From Deltaproteobacteria bacterium (GTDB lineage: Bacteria; Myxococcota; Myxococcia; Myxococcales; Myxococcaceae), in contig VGRA01000001.1 in NCBI GenBank assembly GCA_016875515.1, positions 1 through 22,166 of the forward strand: DNA of 22,166 bases, read 5' to 3'. The notes beneath the pieces are model-generated. The model ran no database searches. It saw nothing but the letters and a program-made list of their open reading frames with translations, and was not told the origin of the DNA. Each line of letters begins with the position of its first letter. Position 1 is the stretch's first letter. Shown here piece after piece: positions 18,187-22,166 of the stretch. The position numbers and the translations under genes were made by a program.

Positions 18187-19634
18187 GGCCGCCCTCCCAG
18201 GTGCGCCTGCACCAGGCCCGCCGCGAACGAGCCGGACATCATCACCATGGGCACCCCGCCGCCCGGGTGCGTCCCGCCGCCCGCGTACACCAGCCCGGGC
18301 GAGTCCCCCTTCAGCGCCGGCCGGCGGAAGGGGCCGAACTTCCCGTGGGGCAGGAAGCCGTAGATGGAGCCACCGGGGGCCAGGGCCCGCTGCTTCAGGT
18401 CCTGCGGCGTCCGCTCGCCCAGCACCTCCACCTGCCCGCGCAGGGAGGGATCCATCTGGAAGAGCTTCTGCAGGGCCTGCTCGCGCACGCGCGGGGCCGC
18501 TTCCGCCCAGTCCACCGGGTGGTCCCCCTGCAGCGCCGGCGCGTTCACCATCACGAACAGGCCGCTTTGCCCCGCGGGCGCCATGGACGCGTCCGTGGCC
18601 GCCGGGTGGCACGCGTAGACGGTGGGGTCTCCCGCCAGCTGGTGGGAGAAGAGCTCGCGGAACTCGCGCGCGTAGTCCCCGCCGAACGCCACCGCGTGGT
18701 GCGGCAGCTGCGAGCGCACCCGGCTGCGGAGCAGCAGCACGTAGCCGGACAGGGCCAGCGGCTCGTCCCCGCGCCCCACGTGGGCGAGCGGGTCGTCGTT
18801 CACCACCACCGCGTCGTACAGCTCCTCCTCGCGCGCAGGGCCCACGCGGAAGGCGTTGCCCTCGCGGAACCAGCGGGCCTTCACCCCGGCGCGCACGGTG
18901 ACGCCCAGCCGCCGCGCCGCTGCCTCCAGGGCCGCCACCAGGGCCCCCATCCCGCCGCGGACGTGGTGGACGCCGAACGCGCGCTCGATGTGGGGGATCA
19001 TGGCGAACGCCGCGGACGTCTCCCACGGGTTGGCCCCGGCGTAGGTGGCAAACCGCCCCACGAAGTCCCGCAGGTGGTCCGTGGCGAAGTGGGCATCGGC
19101 CAGCTGCTGCAGCGTGCCCATGGCCATGCCCTTCGCCACCGCGCCCACCCCGCGCCGGGCCACGCGCGCCATGAAGGCGGGCATGTTGTCGAACGGCGCC
19201 TCCAGGTAGGGCTCGCCCGCCGCCGCGTACAGCTCCGCCGCCTCGGCGTAGAAGCTGCGCACCCCGCGCGCCTCGCGGGGGCGGATGTCCGCCGCGGAGG
19301 CCGCCGTGCGCTCCAGGTCCGCGTGCGCCTGGAAGCGGCACCCGTCCGGCCACTGGTACGCGCACTGGAGCCCCAGCGCGTCGAACGCGGGGAGCAGGTC
19401 CAGCGCCCCCAGCCGCTCGAAGGCGGCGCGCACCACGTGGGGCAGCGTGAGCAGCGTGGGGCCGGTGTCCAGCCGCAGCCCGTCCGCCGTCACCACCTGC
19501 GCCTTGCCGCCGAGCGCAGGCTGCGCCTCGAACAGCGTGACGTCGTACCCGTCCTTCGCGAGCAGCGCCGCGGCGGTCATCCCGCCGAAGCCGCCGCCCA
19601 CCACCGCCACGCGACGGGTGCGGGGGGCACTCAC
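18183..19634 (-). CDS. crtD: CrtI-family carotenoid desaturase, probably CrtD (hydroxycarotenoid 3,4-desaturase)
   Basis: GTG 19634 gives 483 residues. The N-terminal FAD-binding motif VAVVGGGFGGMTAAALLAK (9-27) is followed by an acidic residue and EAQPALGGKAQV. The C-terminal family signature YAGGGTHPGGGVPMVMMSG is intact. CrtD enzymes introduce the 3,4 double bond next to a CrtC-made hydroxyl. The choice of CrtD over a second phytoene desaturase rests on its position between crtB and crtC, as in the M. xanthus operon, where the second phytoene desaturase crtIb is unlinked. Sequence alone does not separate the two confidently, so a CrtIb-like role remains possible. Confidence 0.8.
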   Translation of the reverse strand: MSAPRTRRVAVVGGGFGGMTAAALLAKDGYDVTLFEAQPALGGKAQVVTADGLRLDTGPTLLTLPHVVRAAFERLGALDLLPAFDALGLQCAYQWPDGCRFQAHADLERTAASAADIRPREARGVRSFYAEAAELYAAAGEPYLEAPFDNMPAFMARVARRGVGAVAKGMAMGTLQQLADAHFATDHLRDFVGRFATYAGANPWETSAAFAMIPHIERAFGVHHVRGGMGALVAALEAAARRLGVTVRAGVKARWFREGNAFRVGPAREEELYDAVVVNDDPLAHVGRGDEPLALSGYVLLLRSRVRSQLPHHAVAFGGDYAREFRELFSHQLAGDPTVYACHPAATDASMAPAGQSGLFVMVNAPALQGDHPVDWAEAAPRVREQALQKLFQMDPSLRGQVEVLGERTPQDLKQRALAPGGSIYGFLPHGKFGPFRRPALKGDSPGLVYAGGGTHPGGGVPMVMMSGSFAAGLVQAHLGGRP

Positions 19635-20662
19635 GGGGTGGCCTCCTGCACCGCCGTGGAGGCGGGAAGCACCGGCCGCGGGCGCAGCACCCCGGCCCGC
19701 CCCAGCAGCGTGGAGAGCGCAATGCCCAGCTTCTGGAGCCCCGTGGTGTGGGCGCGGGCGCGGAACACGTCGTACCCCTGCCGCTCAATGGCGTTCAGGA
19801 TGGCGCCGTAGATTTCGCCCATCAGCCGCACCATGGCCTGCCCGCCGAACGCCCCGAGCGCCGCAATGCCCACCTCGGCCCGCGCGTAGCACTCGCGGGC
19901 CCGCGCCACCTGCCACCGCATGAAGTCCACCCAGCGCCCGTCCACGGCCCCCGCCTGCAGCTGTGCCTCGGAGATGCCGTAGGCGCGCAGCTCCTCTTGG
20001 GGAAGGTAGACACGGCCGCGGCCCAGGTCCTCCTTGATGTCCCGCAGGATGTTGGTCAGCTGCATGGCCTTGCCCAGCTCGGCCGCCTGCTGCAGCGCGC
20101 GCGCGTCCCGGCAGCCCAGCACCGGCGCCAGCATGAGCCCCACCGTGCCCGCCACGCGGTAACAGTAGAGGTCCAGTTCCTCGTAGCTCTCGTAGCGGGA
20201 CTTCTGCAGGTCCATCTCCATCCCGGAGATGAGGTCCTGCAGCGGCTGCTCCGGCACCCCGAAGCGCTCCACGGTGTCCCGCAGGGCTGCCAGCTCGTCC
20301 GGCTGCCACAGCGCGGCCACGTCCACCGGCCCCTCGAAACGCGTCGCCGCGCGCAGGGACGGGAACGGCTGGAACACCCCGGACACCAGCGCCCGGGCCA
20401 GCTGCAGCCGGCGCCCCAGCTCCTCCGGCCCCGGCACCGCCTGCGCCCCGGACACGGACGGGTGCACCAGCACGTCCTGCGCGTGCGGCAGCGTCCCCTC
20501 GTCCACCAGGTCATCCAGCCGACGGCAGAAGGCGTACAGGGCGAAGGCCGCGCGCCGCCGGGCGCCGAACAGGGCGAAGGAGGCGAAGTAGAAGCTTCTT
20601 GCGTGCGCCCGGGCAATGGCCTTGCAGCGCGCGTAACCGGCAGCGACGGACGGGGCGCTCAT
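19631..20662 (-). CDS. crtB: Phytoene synthase CrtB
   Basis: ATG 20662, overlapping the crtI stop as ATGA, gives 343 residues. Both Asp-rich motifs of squalene/phytoene synthases are present: RRLDDLVDE (Asp50, Asp51, Asp54) and NILRDIKEDLGRGRVYLP (Asp208, Asp212), plus the signature YCYRVAGTVGLM near 166-177. The enzyme condenses two geranylgeranyl diphosphates head-to-head into phytoene with release of PPi, the first committed carotenoid step. Residues 60-82 (around the HPSVSGAQAVPGPEE stretch) form an insertion-like loop between the first motif and the next helix. Confidence 0.95.
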   Translation of the reverse strand: MSAPSVAAGYARCKAIARAHARSFYFASFALFGARRRAAFALYAFCRRLDDLVDEGTLPHAQDVLVHPSVSGAQAVPGPEELGRRLQLARALVSGVFQPFPSLRAATRFEGPVDVAALWQPDELAALRDTVERFGVPEQPLQDLISGMEMDLQKSRYESYEELDLYCYRVAGTVGLMLAPVLGCRDARALQQAAELGKAMQLTNILRDIKEDLGRGRVYLPQEELRAYGISEAQLQAGAVDGRWVDFMRWQVARARECYARAEVGIAALGAFGGQAMVRLMGEIYGAILNAIERQGYDVFRARAHTTGLQKLGIALSTLLGRAGVLRPRPVLPASTAVQEATP

Positions 20663-22166
20663 GCCGCCCTCCGGTTGGCCGGGTCCAGCGAGGAGGGGAG
20701 CAGCGGGGCCACGTTCATCCCCAGCTCCCGCCCCCGCTTCACCATGCGCTGCACCACCAGCCGCGCGGACAGCATGACGGTGGGCAGCCCCGTGCCGGGC
20801 TGGGTGGAGGCCCCCACGAAGAAGAGGTCCTTCACGTTCGCGTCCTGGTTGGACGGGCGGAACGGCCCTATCTGCCAGAAGTCGTGAGACAGGCCGAAGG
20901 CGCTCCCCTTCTCCAGGTTCCACAGGCTGCCCAGGTCATCCGGGGTGTAGACGCGCTCCACCTCCGTCTCCGCCTCCAGGTCCAGCCCCAGCTCCCGCAG
21001 CCGCGCCATCACCTGCGCGCGCACCTGCGGGCCCTTCACGCTCCAGTCAATGGCGGCGTCCCGGTGGGGCACCGGCACCAGCACGTAGACCGCGTCCTTC
21101 CCTGCCGGGGCGAGCGACGGGTCCGTCCGCGAGGGGATGTTCAGGTAGAAGCTGGGGTCCGCCGGGACCTGCTTCTTCTCGAAGATGGCGTCGAAGCTGC
21201 CCGCGTAGTCATTGCCGAACACCACGTTGTGGTGCAGCCAGCTGTCCGGCAGCTTCCGCTTCGTGCCGATGTAGAGGAGGTACCCGCTGGAGGTGTACCG
21301 CTTCTTCTCCGCCCCCTTGAACGGCGCCACTTCCGGGTCCAGCAGGTTGCGGTACGCCCACGGCAGGTCCGCGTTGCACAGCACCATGTCCGCGCGCTCT
21401 GACTCGCCGGAGGCCAGCGTGACGCCGGTGGCGCGCCCTCCCTCCACGTCAATGCGCTTCACCTCCACCCCGTAGCGGACCTTGACCCCCAGCTCGCGCG
21501 CCGCCTTCTCCAGCGCCAGCGGGATGGCGTACAGCCCACCGTCCGGGAACCAGATGCCCACCCCCAGCTCGGAGAAGGGCAAGAGGCCGTAGACGGCCGG
21601 CGCCGCGTACGGGCTGATGCCCAGGTACATGGTCTGGAACGTCATGGCCGCGCGCAGCCGGTCATCCCGGAAGTAGCGCGCCGCGTGGGCGTAGGCCTTC
21701 TGGTGCGCGCGGATGCGCAGCATCTCCCACAGGTTGCCGCCGGAGATGAACTGCCAGAGGTTGTCGAAGTTGCGCCCCACGAAGCGCTCCAGGGACGAGG
21801 CGTACTGCCGCCGCCCCTCCGCGAGGAACGCCAGGTACCGCGCGAAGCTCCCCTGCTCCACCCGCTCCAGCTCCCGCCCCATGGCGGTCAGCTCCGAGGT
21901 GAAGGTGATGTCGGAGCCGTCCCGGTAGTGGATGCGGTAGTTGGGGTCGCACCGCCGCAGCGTCAGGTAGTCCGAGAGCCGCTTGCCCACCACGGCGAAG
22001 GTCTCCTCGAACACCTCCGGCATGAGGACGATGGTGGGCCCCACGTCGAACTTGAAGCCGTCCACCTCGAGCTGGCCGCAGCGCCCGCCCGGCACCGCGT
22101 TCTTCTCCAGCACCTCCACCTCGAACCCCTGGTGTGCCAGCCGCATGGCCGCGGACAGGCCGCCCA
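20659..22166 (-). CDS. crtI: Phytoene desaturase CrtI, 5' end beyond the window
   Basis: The frame is open to the right edge. Bases 22147-22164 encode GGLSAA in front of MRLAHQGFEVEVLEK, the second half of the FAD-binding GxGxxGLSAA motif, so ATG 22146 is internal and only some 10-15 residues are missing. Family features are PGGRCGQLEVDGFKFDVGPT near the start and FFVGASTQPGTGLPTVMLSA near the end. CrtI enzymes desaturate phytoene at the membrane towards lycopene. By position (directly before crtB) it matches M. xanthus CrtIa, which performs only the early steps plus cis-trans isomerisation and needs the unlinked CrtIb to finish. Whether this protein is also incomplete in activity cannot be seen. 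Confidence 0.93.
   Translation of the reverse strand, partial: GGLSAAMRLAHQGFEVEVLEKNAVPGGRCGQLEVDGFKFDVGPTIVLMPEVFEETFAVVGKRLSDYLTLRRCDPNYRIHYRDGSDITFTSELTAMGRELERVEQGSFARYLAFLAEGRRQYASSLERFVGRNFDNLWQFISGGNLWEMLRIRAHQKAYAHAARYFRDDRLRAAMTFQTMYLGISPYAAPAVYGLLPFSELGVGIWFPDGGLYAIPLALEKAARELGVKVRYGVEVKRIDVEGGRATGVTLASGESERADMVLCNADLPWAYRNLLDPEVAPFKGAEKKRYTSSGYLLYIGTKRKLPDSWLHHNVVFGNDYAGSFDAIFEKKQVPADPSFYLNIPSRTDPSLAPAGKDAVYVLVPVPHRDAAIDWSVKGPQVRAQVMARLRELGLDLEAETEVERVYTPDDLGSLWNLEKGSAFGLSHDFWQIGPFRPSNQDANVKDLFFVGASTQPGTGLPTVMLSARLVVQRMVKRGRELGMNVAPLLPSSLDPANRRAA

Larger units (their letters stand above)
13965..22166 (-). other. Carotenoid (myxobacton-type) biosynthesis operon, nine genes, 5' end outside the window
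   Basis: Order in transcription: crtI, crtB, crtD, crtC, glycosyltransferase, crtYc, crtYd, acyltransferase, merR regulator. Every junction overlaps by four bases: ATGA at 20659-20662, 17275-17278, 15837-15840 and 15502-15505; GTGA at 19631-19634, 18183-18186, 16154-16157 and 14810-14813. No gap exists for an internal promoter outside coding sequence. The order follows the M. xanthus carB-carA cluster, where crtE precedes crtI and a second MerR gene follows the first. The promoter and crtE should lie beyond 22166. Confidence 0.88.

Noticed and set aside
18183..19634. Second CrtI-like gene as the M. xanthus crtIb
   Set aside because: In M. xanthus crtIb is unlinked and the gene between crtB and crtC is a CrtD-type desaturase; position favours crtD, although sequence alone is not decisive.
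18201..19811. Plus-strand open frame of 536 codons opposite crtD
   Set aside because: Antisense to a gene with intact FAD motifs and coupled overlaps; low-complexity composition.

Overview
The window is GC-rich (visibly well above 65 percent) and reads as a chromosomal segment of a fruiting myxobacterium of the Myxococcaceae/Archangiaceae type. Three signs point there: the tail of a secreted cysteine-rich protein ending in a MYXO-CTERM-like sorting signal at the left edge, GTG starts throughout, and a carotenoid operon whose gene order follows the Myxococcus xanthus carB-carA cluster, including a MerR-type B12-binding regulator. The genus cannot be fixed from sequence alone.

Left region (1-1874): the 3' end of a MYXO-CTERM protein, then a class III adenylate cyclase gene broken by an in-frame TAG and by a -1 frameshift, then about 330 bases with no convincing gene. 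Second region (1875-7648, minus strand): an apparent three-gene unit, lhr, a shrunken membrane-protein paralogue, and its full-length sister. Third region (7835-13073): five single genes on alternating strands: an orphan cheB with a receiver domain lacking phosphorylation residues, inorganic pyrophosphatase, an M14-like carboxypeptidase, an SDR with an altered catalytic site, and a peptidoglycan-binding protein with an EF-hand-like loop and a possible L,D-transpeptidase-type Cys.

Right region (13965-22166, minus strand, running out of the window): phytoene desaturase (partial), phytoene synthase, a CrtD-like second desaturase, CrtC hydratase, a glycosyltransferase, heterodimeric lycopene cyclase CrtYc/CrtYd, an acyltransferase and a CarA/CarH-like regulator. 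All eight junctions are 4-nt ATGA or GTGA overlaps. Together the genes would make phytoene, desaturate it, cyclise one end, hydrate and desaturate the other, and then glycosylate and acylate it, as expected for myxobacton-type carotenoid glucoside esters. The regulator keeps its cobalamin-ligand motif but appears to lack the Trp and part of the helix typical of the light-sensing Wx9EH motif.

Immediately downstream of the regulator, where M. xanthus has a second MerR gene, lies a mosaic of fused pieces of an RND efflux permease and a TolC-like channel behind a 13-base poly-C tract. The most notable points are this mosaic, the uninterrupted overlap chain, the altered regulator, the receiver-dead CheB and the in-frame-deleted tandem paralogue.
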